Below, piece after piece: positions 1-11,225 of a DNA stretch of 64,000 nucleotides (position 1 is its first letter; each line of letters begins with the position of its first letter). The notes under the pieces are model-generated. The model had not been told where the DNA came from, did no database searches, and was given only the letters and a program-made list of their open reading frames with translations. The DNA lies in NCBI GenBank assembly GCA_946811695.1, contig OX328132.1, positions 54,695,359 to 54,759,358 of the forward strand. The letters are read 5' to 3'. Both the position numbers and the translations under genes were made by a program. This DNA comes from Gonocerus acuteangulatus. Taxonomy: Eukaryota > Arthropoda > Insecta > Hemiptera > Coreidae.

Positions 1-1456
1 TCCAACGGTAGCTGCAAAAAAAAAAAAAATAAGGAGAAAAAAAGCTAGAAAAACGTCTACCGTAGTCCTGAATTATCAAAACGAACTCATTTATTACGGG
101 AACACTATATAGCACTTTTCGTTATTATTGAGTACAAATAAATAATAATAATAAACATCAGGAAGAGAATAAAATAATTAAATAAAACATCTAAATAAAA
201 TATTTTTTAATTTAGTTGACATTTATGGCCACAGCTAAATCAAAGTTTTTATTTTATTCATTAGACTATACTTATTTTAGGTATCGATGTTTGGTGATGG
301 TTTTTATCGATTAAAATCAGCTGGCTGGTTGGCAGATTGTTCTTAGCTTTAGTTCTGACGTGGCCCGGATAGTGGAAGATTACCGTGCTTACTGTTAATA
401 TTGTAAATATTAGCTCATGATGAGCTACTGAAGCTGTGAAACATGTCGAGCAGGAATTAATTCACGTCATTTTATTTGTTCACCTTCCGCCTTATATATG
501 AATATTGAGTTTACTTATATTTCATTGAAAAAATAAACTGTCTATTTGTAGCTGTTTAACATTCCATCTTTTCAATATGCTAATGTTCTCGGGTTCGTTA
601 TTTTTCCGTATATGTGGAGTAGTGAATAATTGTTTTGGAGCAGAAATAACCGTGTGTCTTTATTATTGATCTTCTGCCAAATTTATGTAATTCAGTAATA
701 TTAAAGGTCACAATAAAGTAGAAAGCTCATACAAAATTACTAATTAATTAAATTCTTTAATTCAATTTTTTTTTTTTTAGAAGAGTTTAGTATCTTCTTG
801 AACTAAGCAAACGGAGCTTCGATCGTAAAACCTCCCGGGTAAAAGAAAACTCTTGAATACTTATGAAAAAGAATTATTAATATCCTCTTTTTTAATTAAG
901 ATCAGGTAATTGCTAAGAGCTTGATATAGATGGGGCTGTAGAGAAGCGAAAGGGCCTCCCCCAACTGGAAATGTTTCGGTTTTTTTAATTAAATCCATCC
1001 GTAACGACCTACGGGCGCTAGGTGTTTTGACAAAAATTATACTCTATTTAGATGTAGGCCTTGTCCTAATTAAAAGAGTAAAATAAAAAAGAGGGAGGTT
1101 TCCCTTAAAGGCTGAAGCAGCCCTTCTAACGTGTATGGATTTATAAAGGGAAAGTCCCCCCAAAAGGCTAATAACAAGCGAAATATTTCCGCCTTTAAAT
1201 GAATATCCGCTGGAAGCAGTTTAAAAGAACGTGACCCGTGATGAGAACATGGAAATTAAATGATACAAGAACAATAACGGTTCTGGAATATCTTCCGTTT
1301 ACTGCCTCTTTAGTATATATTTTTTTTATTTCTTATTTCTTCCTTCAAAAAAACTAAGATTCTTTGAATTTCAAGAATTATTAGCATTCTCTTGTTTTAT
1401 TCTTTCTGTGTAATTTTTTTCTTAAAGCGTAAAGCCTTTTAGGATATTAACGCCGC
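1..1456. other. AT-rich intergenic sequence, no gene seen
   Basis: No open frame with recognisable protein similarity lies here. The part at about 820-1,320 is less AT-rich and less repetitive than its surroundings. It has several TAATTAAA-type sites and short purine blocks, and could be conserved non-coding DNA, but nothing in the sequence proves that. A T run near 765-778 and general A/T drift fill the rest. Confidence 0.5.
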
Positions 1457-1463
1457 AGATGTT

Positions 1464-1467
<4 letters not shown>

Positions 1468-1502
<35 letters not shown>

Positions 1503-1936
1503 TAATACGTTTATTTAACATCTGTACATGTGGAGAGTACATTAGATAAGTTTGCTCTCAAATATAAATAAGAATTATATACAGAAATGATTAATACAAG
1601 TTAAAAGACAAAATAAATAAAAAACAAATAAGTAAAAAAAAGAAAGAAAAAAGTATGTAAAAAAACAAACAAAGAAAAACAATTGAATAGGAAATAATAA
1701 TAATGATAATAATGGTTTTGGAAGGAGGCAACCAATAATGGCACTTCCTACTTAGAATAATATTTTGTCCTTAGTCAGTTAATTGATCACGAGGCCAATG
1801 TCTCTCGAGTCTTCTAGGCGGGTTTTCTGGGTGTGTTTGGGAGGAAAGTGTCTGTTCTCTGGTATTGGGATGGAAGGACAGTTTGGAATGAAAGGTTAGG
1901 AAGCGGGATTTTGCCAATTCTAGAACGAAAGGGAAA
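1468..1936 (-). mobile_element. 5'-truncated Jockey-like non-LTR retrotransposon with 11 bp target duplication
   Basis: On the minus strand this is the last ~165 nt of an ORF2 reading frame, a 3' untranslated region and a poly(A) tail (T run at 1,468-1,501). It is flanked by a perfect 11 bp direct repeat AGATGTTAGAT at 1,457-1,467 and 1,937-1,947, the mark of target-primed reverse transcription. The coding part matches the tail of the copy at 55,314-56,204 nearly codon for codon. The element is truncated at its 5' end, so it is dead on arrival. Confidence 0.9.
1771..1936 (-). pseudogene. Jockey-like ORF2 C-terminus (fragment)
   Basis: Minus-strand translation ends in a run containing F-L-T-F-H-S-K-L, then N-P-P-R-R-L and W-P-R-D-Q-L, and stops at 1,771-1,773. 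These are the extreme C-terminal signatures shared with the copies at 28,054-28,283 and 55,314-55,887. The catalytic reverse-transcriptase and endonuclease parts are absent. Only the tail beyond the palm/thumb region is left, so there is no function. Confidence 0.85.
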
Positions 1937-2182
1937 AGATGTTAGATAAAGTTGGTACTTTCATTTTATAAATGTATGCTTGTAATAACCGTTATTAAGC
2001 CTTTATGTGATAAATTATTGTATTCAAAATGGTATATTATTGAATATTGGAATTTTTAAACTTATGTTACTTAATTTATATATTATTTGGTAGTTAATTT
2101 AACTCCCTTGAGCAATGTTTTCTGTTTGTTGCACATAACCATAGGTTTTGGTTTACTTACACCTCGGGCCATGTGCCACAAC

Positions 2183-2938
2183 CAGGGACCGAAAATAACT
2201 ATTAATTTTTATTTCAAATGAGTTTCAATTAACCTGTAATTTTTATTTTTTGGAAATAAAAATAAAAATTTCATCGTAATTTATATATTTTATTATTTAA
2301 AAAAAAAAATTCTAATAATTTTTATTTCAAAAACTTAAAAATAAATTTATTTGAATAAAGTTATTTCAAAATTTTTTTTTATAAAAAATTTTAATAACAA
2401 TTTTTTATTATTTTAACTTTAAACATTATTTTAAATAAAAAAAAAACAATATTAGTGCCATAATGAATAGATTTATTGATTTTAAGAGCTCGCACACATA
2501 GCGACTAATAATGAATAGAAACAAAAACAAAAAAAAAAGTAATGCCCAAAAACAAATTCTAGAATATACAATATATAGTCATACAAATCAATTGGATTTA
2601 GACGAACTTTGATTCACTCACATAAACAAATAACTTCTAATAAACAAAAGGTTCCAAATCAAGCATTTCTTATTTGTTCCGAGGATAAGAGATATTTAAT
2701 AAATGAGTTTCACTTACCCTTTAATTTTTATTATTGGGAAATAAAAATAAAAAATTCCATCGTAATTGATATATTTCATTATTTTTTTTTTTAAAAAAAA
2801 TCTAATAATTTTTATTTTAAAAACTTAAAAATAAAAATGATTTCATAACAGTTATTCATTAATTTTAAAAATATAAATTATGAAGTAATTTTTTTGTCAT
2901 AATTTTTAGGAAACATTTAATTTTTATTTCGGTCCTTG
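2183..2938. mobile_element. hAT-type MITE, copy 1
   Basis: The 756 bp A/T-rich element starts CAGGGACCGAAAATAA and ends with the inverted relative TTATTTCGGTCCTTG. Flanks are GCCACAAC at 2,175-2,182 and GTCACAAC at 2,939-2,946, an 8 bp target duplication with one mismatch. An 8 bp duplication and a CA-starting terminal inverted repeat fit the hAT superfamily. It has no transposase; the one open frame (2,609-2,794) is chance. A second copy, in the opposite orientation, is at 16,718-17,682. A SINE-B stub sits inside at 2,471-2,507. Confidence 0.85.
2471..2507 (-). mobile_element. 37 bp SINE-B 3' stub inside the MITE
   Basis: Relative to MITE copy 2, copy 1 carries 37 extra bases flanked by a perfect 11 bp direct repeat ATAATGAATAG (2,460-2,470 and 2,508-2,518). 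The insert, read on the minus strand, is a short body ending GAGCTCTTAAAATC plus an A/T tail. This is the same 3' end as at 4,838-4,895 and 37,711-37,770. It is an extremely 5'-truncated retroposed SINE. Confidence 0.75.
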
Positions 2939-3017
2939 GTCACAACAATCAGAGTTTATTTAGGAGTTGTCTGTATTCTAAAAAATTAAATACGTTTGTG
3001 TAAACATTAATCACTAG

Positions 3018-3379
3018 TAAGTTGAAGGTGAGGGTTGGGAAGGATGAATGGAATCTTCAAGTATCTGACAGGAGTTGCTCCCCAAAATTGTTTAAAACCT
3101 TAACTTATATTTGCGACGTTTCGGTTCATCATCAGGCATCTTATATTATGTCGTGTTAATTCAACAAACTATGAACGAATTAAGAAGATTCTTACGCAGA
3201 TTTAACGTTCACTCTCAAAAGTCATAATATAAGGATCTTAACATGAAATTTCAGAATTATAATAGATCTGAAACTTAATACAAGATGCCTGATGATGTAC
3301 CTTAATAGGTTCGAAACGTCGCAAACATAACAATGTTCTAAACAATTTTGAGGAGGAACTCCGGCCAGTTACTTGAAGA
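3018..3379. mobile_element. Inverted-dimer insertion with 12 bp target duplication
   Basis: The 362 bp segment is flanked by a perfect 12 bp repeat ATTAATCACTAG (3,006-3,017 and 3,380-3,391). Inside, arms of about 95 bp (from 3,056 and back from 3,379) are inverted copies. Each arm carries GCGACGTTTCG next to CATCATCAGGCATCTT. Read in the other direction this is CTGATGATG...CGAAACGTC, a pattern resembling a hammerhead-ribozyme core and known from Penelope-like element termini. The long duplication and inverted dimer fit retroposition of such an element, but there is no coding evidence. Confidence 0.6.
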
Positions 3380-3399
3380 ATTAATCACTAGACAAGACT

Positions 3400-3776
3400 C
3401 ATTTATTGTCTGTTTATTGGCTGCATTACTGGCTAAGAACAGTCAAAATAAATTATTACAAATGATTATTATTAATAAGTGATCGCTACTACGGCGGCTT
3501 CACTCATTCAAGATGGTACCTCTGGGGTCTTATGAACCAGCGTGATAAGAATTTTGATTTTTGATTCACTTTTCCACTTAAACAGAGGGTATGGAAATAT
3601 CTGTAATTTGCCAGAAAGCCACTAGTCATTCAGCAGATGTCTTCAAATGAGATTGTATGGTTTATTGTTGTGTTATATTGTGTTTATGTACTGGCTGCTG
3701 TCCCTCAACAATTCGTTCATGTCAAATGGAATATTTAGTTTGTTATTACAAATAAAAAAAGAAACACACAAGAAGA
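3400..3776. other. Intergenic sequence, no feature recognised
   Basis: Mixed A/T-rich sequence between the inverted dimer and a non-LTR fragment. No repeat copy elsewhere in the window was recognised and there is no credible reading frame. Confidence 0.4.
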
Positions 3777-3872
3777 GACCAATTAGTACTGAACAGATTT
3801 CGCATTGGACACGTGATAGTCACACATACATTTATATATAATGGGGCTAGAATCCCACTTGTAGCAGGTTGA
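3777..3872 (+). pseudogene. Non-LTR retrotransposon ORF2 fragment (RNase H-distal region)
   Basis: The frame starting at 3,777 reads D-Q-L-V-L-N-R-F-R-I-G-H, then T-H-T-F-I-Y-N-G, and stops at 3,870. The R-x-R-I-G-H ... T-H-x-(Y/F)-L/I pattern is the short conserved block that follows the RNase H-like region in many Jockey- and I-type ORF2 proteins, just before the terminal CCHC zinc knuckle. Only this block is seen. It may belong with the zinc-knuckle fragments at 40,096 and 46,477, but that is inference. Confidence 0.5.
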
Positions 3873-4250
3873 TTTTTTTTTCATTAATGAGGTCACTGAA
3901 TAAATTCTCTGCACATGGATGTTTAGAATGGCTAGCAGCCTGTAGATTGCCCGGCGTTCAAGACCTAGATGAAAATACACCGTTTTTTTGTCAAACAATA
4001 TGCCCCATTCTCACAGTACGCTATATGCCGCTGTAGCCGATGAGCAAAAGGCAAAGACTTATATAGGTTTATTTTTGGTCAAAGTGTCTAAAAGATGGCT
4101 GACAGCCCACACGAGATTCTTGTGGTCGAGGGTCAAGATTAATATTCTAAACAGAGTTTGGTTCCGAAAAAAAGAAAGAAAAAGAAATGAAAGAGGATAA
4201 AGGGGAAATATGAAAAAAAAGAAAGTTGAGACTGAGTAGAGGATAAAGGA
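3873..4250. other. Intergenic sequence, no feature recognised
   Basis: Nothing recognisable apart from purine-rich sequence at about 4,160-4,250 (GAAAGAAAAAG-type), which leads into the G-rich tandem repeat. Confidence 0.4.
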
Positions 4251-4264
4251 GAGAGACAGGGTAG

Positions 4265-4345
4265 TGGTGAATAGGGGGTAGCGTAGGATAGGGGGCAGCG
4301 TAGGATAGGGGGCAGCGAAGGATAGGGGGCAGCGTGGGTTAGGAA
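4265..4345. repeat. 17 bp G-rich tandem repeat
   Basis: Four to five units of GGATAGGGGGCAGCGTA with single-base differences, followed by an 11 G run at about 4,358-4,368. The closely spaced G5 runs could form a G-quadruplex on the plus strand. Confidence 0.85.
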
Positions 4346-4549
4346 GTGGAATGGAGGGGGGGGGGGGGTATGATCTCAGCTGCCCGATTTACATTCCTTC
4401 TGAGGCAGAAAGAGCTTTTGTCGCCGGACACTGGCTTCGGTACAAAGACACCCAAGGAATAAAGTTCTGGGGCCTTAACCCTTTGCTCCACAGTCCATGT
4501 CTCCCCCCGTTCCACAGCTGTCATGTCCTTTCTTTCGATTTCTCTTATA

Positions 4550-4551
<2 letters not shown>

Positions 4552-4596
<45 letters not shown>

Positions 4597-4608
4597 CTTT
4601 TTTTTTTA
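4552..4608. repeat. Poly(T) tract
   Basis: An almost unbroken T run with one C. It may be the minus-strand poly(A) tail of a lost retroposed sequence, because T runs in this window are usually SINE or LINE tails, but no body is recognised next to it. Confidence 0.8.
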
Positions 4609-4837
4609 GCATGGAAATAAGGCTTTTTCCTCCCAGTGGCCTTTAAGTATGCTTCCTCCAAAAAGAACGAAACTCAGCAGAGAATTCAACACTGATGTCC
4701 AGAGATTGGAATTTGAAATTTTGACAGACAAAAATAATCAACCCTTTGTTCTTTCCGTGAGGGGATATATTTGTGGTTTTTTTATTATTGATTTTAATAT
4801 TTTAGAAACATACATTGGTAAACTATTTTTTTTTCTT

Positions 4838-4895
4838 TACTTACTTATTTTAAGAGCTGCGCACCTATAGCGATGAGCCCTAATTCAGATTATAA
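4838..4895 (-). mobile_element. SINE-B 3' end
   Basis: Read on the minus strand the segment is GGGCTCATCGCTATAGG...GCAGCTCTTAAAATAAG and a (TAAG/TAAA)-type tail. The same end occurs at 2,471-2,507 and 37,711-37,770. The 5' part is missing. No target duplication could be set with confidence. Confidence 0.55.
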
Positions 4896-5089
4896 AATGT
4901 ATGCTTCATTTACATAGATTTAACATTGTTTTTTGTTAAGTAAACTTATTTTCAGACGAATAAAAATAAAATGTTATGGCATTAATGGCGTGAACTATTG
5001 TCATGACATGGCATTCAAAAAAGTAAATAATACGTTACTGTAATGAAATCAGAGTCAAATTAAACAGCTAAAATTGAAAGCACAAAAAA

Positions 5090-5240
5090 AGATTGAAGAG
5101 GCTGGATTTTTGGGTTTTAGGTCGTGGGTTCGATTCCCACAATGGGTAGTAGCTTTTCTTTCGAAAAAAGGAAAGGCATCATTCCTCTCCTGGCTAGAAA
5201 GTCAGGAATCTCGTCCTAAAATTCGTTGTTAATTATAAAG
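5090..5240 (+). mobile_element. tRNA-related SINE fragment with B-box
   Basis: GTGGGTTCGATTCCCAC at about 5,124-5,140 is a perfect T-arm stem-loop with a pol III B-box core. It is followed by ~100 nt of non-tRNA sequence, as in a tRNA-derived SINE. The A-box half is missing or degraded and there is no acceptor pairing, so this is not a tRNA gene. Its body differs from SINE-A, suggesting a second SINE family. Confidence 0.5.
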
Positions 5241-5320
5241 GGACGTTAAAATTGAAATAAATAGTGAAATTTTATGGCCTATAATAAATATTTATTATAT
5301 TCATAAATATTCGAGTATTT

Positions 5321-5503
5321 TTTTTTCTTTTTTTTTTTACGGCGCATCTACATCTAGGTCATTAGCGCCGACATCCAGGGTGCAGCGAGGAATTTTACCA
5401 GCGAACCGTGGGATGATAAAATTCCTGCCGGAGGTTGGGAATCGAACCCACCATCTCCCGCTTATGAATCCAAGGCGCTAGCCATTAGACCACGGGAGAC
5501 CCC
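5321..5503 (-). mobile_element. SINE-A, full length, 10 bp target duplication
   Basis: Minus-strand copy of the main SINE of this window. It has a tRNA-like head with A-box TGGTCTAATGG and B-box GGTTCGATTCC, a body with GGAATTTTATCATCCCACGG, a 3' end GGCGCTAATGACCTAGATG...GCGCCGT, then an A tail interrupted by G. It is flanked by TCGAGTATTT at 5,311-5,320 and 5,504-5,513. The head runs from GGTCTCCCGTGG through the anticodon-arm region but does not close an acceptor stem. Confidence 0.93.
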
Positions 5504-5635
5504 TCGAGTATTTGTTCTTGAAAACATTGTTGTTTTTGTGCTTTACAGTGCTAAATCTTTTAAGCTATATCTGTAGGTAATAAACATGGTGTAAACAAAT
5601 TGGATATTTTGGCATACTTAATTTAAATGCGTTCA

Positions 5636-6260
5636 TTAAGAATTTTATGTCAACGATTAATCACATTTTTGAAATCAACATTAAATTTACTTTAAAGCTA
5701 ATGTATATTTAATGTTCAGAAGTATCTCATTCAGACCGCCATATCATTTTAAAAAAATAGAAATTAATAAAAGCTCCAGGTTAGCGAAAAGTCTTGCGGA
5801 CTGCCGAATCCCACAAAAGTTGTACAATTTAATCATCTTTCCAACTTAAAACTCAAAATTGAGTTTATCTCTCAATTTCATATTGTAATGGAAGTTCTAG
5901 AGTAAAAAAATATCAAATAAATAAAAGTAATATTATTTTTATTTTCGTGATATTATCAGAAATAAATGAAAATTATTCTTGATGAAATCGATATTTAATT
6001 ATTATAGTAAGTCTTGCATTAAAGTTGAATAAAAAAAGAGGGATAAAATACATCGAACATTATAAACGTTCATACAACTGGCCTCCTTGCGGAATACACT
6101 GGCGCCACGTAGTCAACCCGCTCCAGTCCTTGCAATCTCATCATGGTTAGCTCTCATTTCCACAAATGATTCGCAAATCCTTGTGATCAGGTGGTTTACG
6201 TCCTACATGGATACTTTGTTCACATTCGACTTAAGCCAACACCATGACTAAAAATCACAT
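5636..6260 (-). repeat. Dispersed repeat H, copy 1
   Basis: This stretch is clearly related to 59,735-60,580 and in part to 38,515-38,850. Shared segments include CACATTTTTGAAATCAACAT, TCTCATTCAGACCG, TAGAAATTAATAAAAGC, TTCTAGAGT and ACAAATGATTCGC. It lacks the CAGGGTG end seen in the other copies. A ~45 bp motif with ATAAACGTTC and ACTGGCCTCCTTGC occurs at about 6,058 and again at about 6,260, a local duplication about 200 bp apart. No coding frame survives. Strand is assigned by the A/T-tail orientation of the other copies and is uncertain. Confidence 0.7.
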
Positions 6261-7085
6261 TATAAACGTTCTTACAACTGGCCTCCTTGCAGAACACACT
6301 GACGACACATGGTGTTGAACTACCAGGCGAAAAGAATTATTGGTATTTTTGATACTGCATTCTCCAGAGGTATCAAAAAACCGCAGGAGAATGCCGTATA
6401 ATAATATATATGCCGTAAATATATGTATATATATATATATACACAGTGAAAATGGCAATAAAGTTGCCACCAAAATGTTGAGAGCTTCCGTACAATAGGT
6501 CCGAAATCTCCCTAAGATGACAAATTTCCTGTCGGACCATTTTTTGTGACTGCGTATGAGAAGAAATTCCGGTTGAATGATATTGCTGCTAGGGTGAAGA
6601 GCTTGCTAAGGCCTGGGCAACCGATCTATGGCCCTATCAGCTATGCTATAAATGTTAGAATAGTTCCATTTAGAACTACCTGTCAGCACATTAATAAGAG
6701 AGGATTTCTAAACCTATTTAATAGACTTGAATAACTTGGACATGAAGAAATAAGTGTTGATGGTCTTATTTAAAATATGCACTACGTTCTTATGTGCGTT
6801 ATAAGTGCGCTATACGGGCTGTAGCAGAATCGGCACACGACGCCATCGAAGTACACCTCAAGTGCAAGAATAATGTTCGTATTCACAATGGTCCAATGGC
6901 GCACAGCGTGTGCCCCTGATTCTACAAACACAGAGGCAAGTGTGCCTCCAGTGCTACTTACTCAGATCTGTTATTCTGAACAGCAGCTGGTCACATATTT
7001 TTCTTTCCCAGAACCGGCATCTAGCTGTAATTTAATGAACTTGTACGCTCTTAAAATTGCCAGTAGATTGTGGCGGCTGTAGAAT
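6261..7085. other. Intergenic sequence, no gene recognised
   Basis: Holds a short (TA)n at 6,424-6,440 and moderately complex sequence. Open frames at 6,546-6,734 and 6,873-7,082 have no recognisable domain and no supporting gene structure. Confidence 0.4.
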
Positions 7086-8245
7086 TTATCAGGTGGAGCT
7101 TGTATGCAGAAGAAGTCAATCTTATCTACAGGGGAATTTGGTCTTGTCTTTTGGGTAGTCCAATCTCATTTACTGTGGAAGTCGAATTCGTCTTTAGGGA
7201 AAATCGACCCTGCCTACAGTGCTAGACGATCTTATCTTCAAGGAATTCAGTGCTATGAAAAGGAAATGTCTACGAGGTTGTAAATCTTATCTATCGAGGA
7301 AGTCGATTTTGTCTACGACGAACGCCTTTCCTATCTACAAGTGTAGGGATCTCGTCTAAAGGGAAAGTCAATCTTGTCTAAAGGGGACGACGGATTCGTC
7401 TGTTGGGGTCTTCAATATCATTCACAGGGAAATTAATTTTGTCTAGAAGGAAAGTCTATTTTGTCTACAGGAGAAGTCAATCTTATATACATGGGGATTC
7501 GGTCTTCTCATTTGGGGAATTCAATCTAATTCACAGTGGAGATTAATTTTGATTCCAGAGGGAGTCGATTTCGTCTACAGGAAAAATCGTTCGTGCCTAC
7601 AGTGGCAGACGATCTTGTCTGAAAGGAAATCAAATGCTGTCAAAAGGGAAATCCTTTGTCCACAAGGTTTGTCAATCTAATAATCAACAGAGGAAATCTT
7701 TCTTGTCTACAAGTCTAGACAATCTTGTCTACAGGAAAGGTGAATCATATCTACAGGGGAATTCGGCCTTGTCTTTTGGGCAGGCCAATCTAATTTACTG
7801 TGGAAGTCGATTTAGTTTTCAGGGGAAGTCAATTTCGTCTTCAGGATAAGCCGATCGTTCCTAAAGGGGTTGACGATCTTATCTTCATGGAAATCCAATG
7901 CTGCCAAAAGGGAAAGATTATTTCGTCCACGGGGATTGTCAGAGGAAGTCGATCTCGTCTACAAGTCATTCCTTTCTACAAGTGTAGACGATTTTGTCGA
8001 AAGGAAAATTCAATTTTGCCTTAATCGGATGACGTTCTGGTCTAGATGGGGTCCTCAATTTCATTCACTGTGAAATTAATTTTATATAGAAGGAAAGTTA
8101 ATCTTGCCTATAGGAGTAGACAACCATGTATACAAGGAAAGTCAATCCTGTCAAAAACGAAAGTCAATTTTGTCCATAGGGGAAGTCAATCCTGCGTGTT
8201 GACAAAGCCAATCTCGTATACAGGCCAAACCCACTCTACTGTTTT
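7086..8245. repeat. Complex minisatellite, ~23-25 bp unit with higher-order structure
   Basis: The region consists of degenerate units close to AGGGGAAGTCAATCTTGTC plus TACA. A larger block built of about ten variant units recurs at about 7,131, 7,493 and 7,758; it is recognised by GGGGAATTCGG...TCTTGTCTTTTGGG and then ACGATCTTATCTTCA and AATGCTG. A second block with TTCAATTTCATTCAC...GAAATTAATTTT recurs at about 7,405 and 8,045. The open frames here (7,634-8,264, several frames) are repeat translations interrupted by stops, so it is not coding. Confidence 0.85.
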
Positions 8246-9863
8246 TTCTAAGCTCGTCGTTTAATACGTATAAAGTATTAGTATTGAATTGTACTAAGGA
8301 GAAAAAGAAGTGAGAGTAGGTAAGCTTGGAAACATTAGAGGACTTTAAAGGGTAGCAGATGTTCGGGGTGGCAAATAATTCCTCTGCGTCAAACCGATAC
8401 AAAAAAAAAGTCGAATTACTGGAGGAAACACGCGATTTTATTCTAAATAGCGGGTGGTTCTTAGGAAGGGGTTCGCATGCGATGCAGCATTATTGAAAAT
8501 GTTTCTTCTATGTAAATGAGGCTATAGATTAGGTGTGTTCGAGGACTAAAGATAATAGGGTTGCCGTTGTAGAAGGGAAGGGGTTAGAGGAAAGGGTGGC
8601 CTGGGGCTGGGAGTTTTTAATATCCCAAGCTAAGGGATGTTATTAAAGACTCAATGCAAATTAAAGCAGCCCTACACACCCTTTACCTTTAGGATAATAC
8701 TAACGACACTTTCAGCTCAGCCCCTTGATTAAAAATACAAGATAAATTGCTTGGTTTGGCCGATATCGGCTTATCTTATTGTCTCAGATCCCTGGCCCTA
8801 TAAGCTTAGAGGAATCCATTTTTGCTGATAATTTGGCCTTGCTTATAATTAGCCGAATATTAAGAGGAAGTGAGAGAGAAGGAAAGAAAGTGAAATGAGA
8901 GAGAGATCCCTGGTTATAATCTTAAGAAGGGATAGGCTTGCAACTTCTCCGTCCTATCCGATCTCTTTTTCCCAACCCAGAGAATTAGCTTAGTTGTATA
9001 TTTTCAGTTTATTTTAGAACTTAGTAATTTTCGATTAATTCATTATGTTAATTCTTTAATACTGTTTTCAGGTGGTGCTTACTGATATATAATGGAAAAA
9101 TGAAGATCCTCTGAATATTCCAAAGGAATGTTGCTAGATTATGGTCTACGGGTATTGGCCGTATCACCATGCTCTTCGACAACGTTTCGCAATTCACGCT
9201 GGTAGCTTCCTCAGGGGTAAATCTGAGAACATGAAGCATTCTCAGATTGAACACTGAGAAAGCTAGCAGCTGCACTAGCAAAGCTTCGGTGAAGAAGTTA
9301 CACGGGCAATAACTGAAGACCACAATCTTTGTAATGACTTGGACTGTGAATGTTAAGCGTTTAGTCTGATCAGCTACCATAGTCAAATTTTGTTTTGCAC
9401 CTCTTTTACATCACGTTTTGGCTCAAGCTAATATCACGTGAAGAGAAATGAAGTCTTCATTATCGTATAAAATCACTAACTTTTCCTTTACATTATCTAA
9501 AAGCTCTTTGTCCAAAAAATTATCATGAAGTCATAATACTTTATTTACTATTTGTAGAATCGACTGGCATTCAGCATCTACTTATTCTTTGCCCTAAAAT
9601 TAATTGAATAAAATGCATTAATTATTAATTGCAACAGCTAATCCCCATAGCTGTGGAGAGCATGGATGGCTGAACGAGGGGGGACCCTCTACTGAAGCAA
9701 GTTCAAAGATAATGCTGTCACTCACAAATATATTTTTTTTATTATAAAGACTCTCATAACGCAGATGATTCGCTCGATAATTATAAATCTGTTCTTATTA
9801 TTAAACAGTTATTACAAATTCTTATCGATATTTCATATAAAGTAAAAACACTACAAACACAAA
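8246..9863. other. Intergenic sequence; possible conserved non-coding stretch
   Basis: 8,430-8,980 is balanced in composition, non-repetitive within the window, and dense in AT-core sites; it is a candidate regulatory stretch without proof. At 9,180-9,235 the minus strand reads CTGAGGAAGC...GCGAAACGTTG, the hammerhead-like/Penelope-like terminal motif discussed in the findings. The 112-codon minus frame at 9,048-9,386 runs across that motif and is not a gene. 9,735-9,785 holds a SINE-C 3' end on the minus strand (GCGAATCATCTGCGTTATGA type). Confidence 0.4.
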
Positions 9864-10079
9864 AAAGTCCGACCCGCAGGAACTGCAGCATCTTAGCGCG
9901 GTTCCGTTCTTATCCCTAGACTCATTTAGAATGATTAAAATAGAAGCTGTTATTATTTTGGGTCCACTTTTCTAGAAAGGTCTTGATTTACGATCTTACC
10001 TGGATGTGTCGGCCAACCCTCCCTAGGAAGGATCCCGCTAGGCAGTTGAAAAGCTATATCATGGAAATCCATATCTTTA

Positions 10080-10086
<7 letters not shown>

Positions 10087-10136
<50 letters not shown>
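10087..10136. repeat. (TA)n microsatellite
   Basis: About 25 uninterrupted TA units inside the left half of F. Confidence 0.97.
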
Positions 10137-10138
<2 letters not shown>

Positions 10139-11033
10139 TTATTCGAAAATTACACAATACATCCAGTATTTTTTATAATTATTTTGTTCTTGATTACATG
10201 TCTTGAAAGACCGATAGGGAAAAAGGCCCATTGGCCAAAACCTATTGTCTTGACCTTTTAAAACAAGTTACATTTACTCTTAAAGTAGCTATTTACAATC
10301 TCTCTAGCATTAAATTGTTTCTATTATTTTTCTTAACCTGATTTATTATCAAATAGATTATCCAACTATAAGCAATTAAAAAATAACAAGGAATAAAAAC
10401 AAACAAAAAGAACAGTTCGAATAAGCGAAATCAATTACTTTAAAGTTTTAAGCACTTATTTCTCCGATTGACATCGCCTAATCAAAACTTTTATCGGATC
10501 CTTTTTTTTAGAGCATTTAGTAAGCTTTCTAATGGTATTCTTCCGTTTACCAAGATTCTCAATCTTTCTCGAGATATTAAGGAAAGTATACAAAGTTACC
10601 AAAACTTTTTATGTCTGTTAATAAAATATTTTATTCTAACCCTTCCTTAACTCCAGACGTAACCAAAATTTCAACATATTAGTTTTAATGAAAGCAGAAC
10701 ATGCAGAAAATGTTTCAACTGAATCCCATGATTCTAAGTACCCAAAACAAAAACGGTATTCAAAAACTATTTTTCCAATTTTCTCGAAAACGGTTAAAGC
10801 TATCGCCTTGAAAATGGTTTCAATCGTTTTCCTTTGCCAAGAAGCTTATAAAACGAGTACTTACAAGCATATGAACTCAAAAACGTAAGCGTTACGAATT
10901 TCGCCCCAAACGCCATCTTCCAGTCGGCGGATTTTTCTGGTTAACGAACTTGACCTTTCAAATTGGACGACGGATTTTTGTGCCAAATTTCATCAAAATC
11001 GGACCATTAGGGAAGCCAGAAATGAGCCAACAG

Positions 11034-11034
<1 letters not shown>

Positions 11035-11088
<54 letters not shown>

Positions 11089-11089
11089 A
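11035..11089. repeat. (TA)n(CA)n microsatellite in F left half
   Basis: TA repeats pass into a few CA repeats. The inverted partner tract lies at 11,890-11,972 in the right half, and another at 14,575-14,622 in the partial F copy, so the microsatellite is part of the F unit and not a random gain. Confidence 0.95.
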
Positions 11090-11186
11090 ATTTGAGCCAC
11101 CTTTTTCGGATCTCTAGGGGTTCTGAAACGCAAAATTTTCTAGTCTGCATTTCCGATTTGTTTCATGAGATCATCTTTATAAGCGG

Positions 11187-11225
11187 GGTTCCTCCCTATG
11201 AAGGGAGGGAGGAACCGCGCTAAAA
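11187..11225. repeat. GGTTCCTCCCT hairpin, left of F core
   Basis: GCGGGGTTCCTCCCTATGAA pairs with AGGGAGGGAGGAACCGCGC to form an 11-13 bp stem. The same hairpin bounds the F core on the right (11,756-11,795), starts the partial copy (14,441-14,478), and persists in decayed form at 29,045-29,095 and 37,419-37,455. Confidence 0.85.

Noticed and set aside
5124..5140. Complete tRNA from the perfect T-arm
   Set aside because: No matching D-arm, anticodon arm or acceptor stem can be built upstream; kept only as a SINE fragment.
7086..8245. CRISPR-like or protein-repeat array
   Set aside because: Units are contiguous and degenerate without unique spacers, and frames carry stops. A eukaryotic minisatellite explains it.
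9048..9386. 112-codon minus-strand open frame
   Set aside because: It runs through a recurrent non-coding hairpin motif (CTGAGGAAGC...CGAAACG), and no domain is seen.
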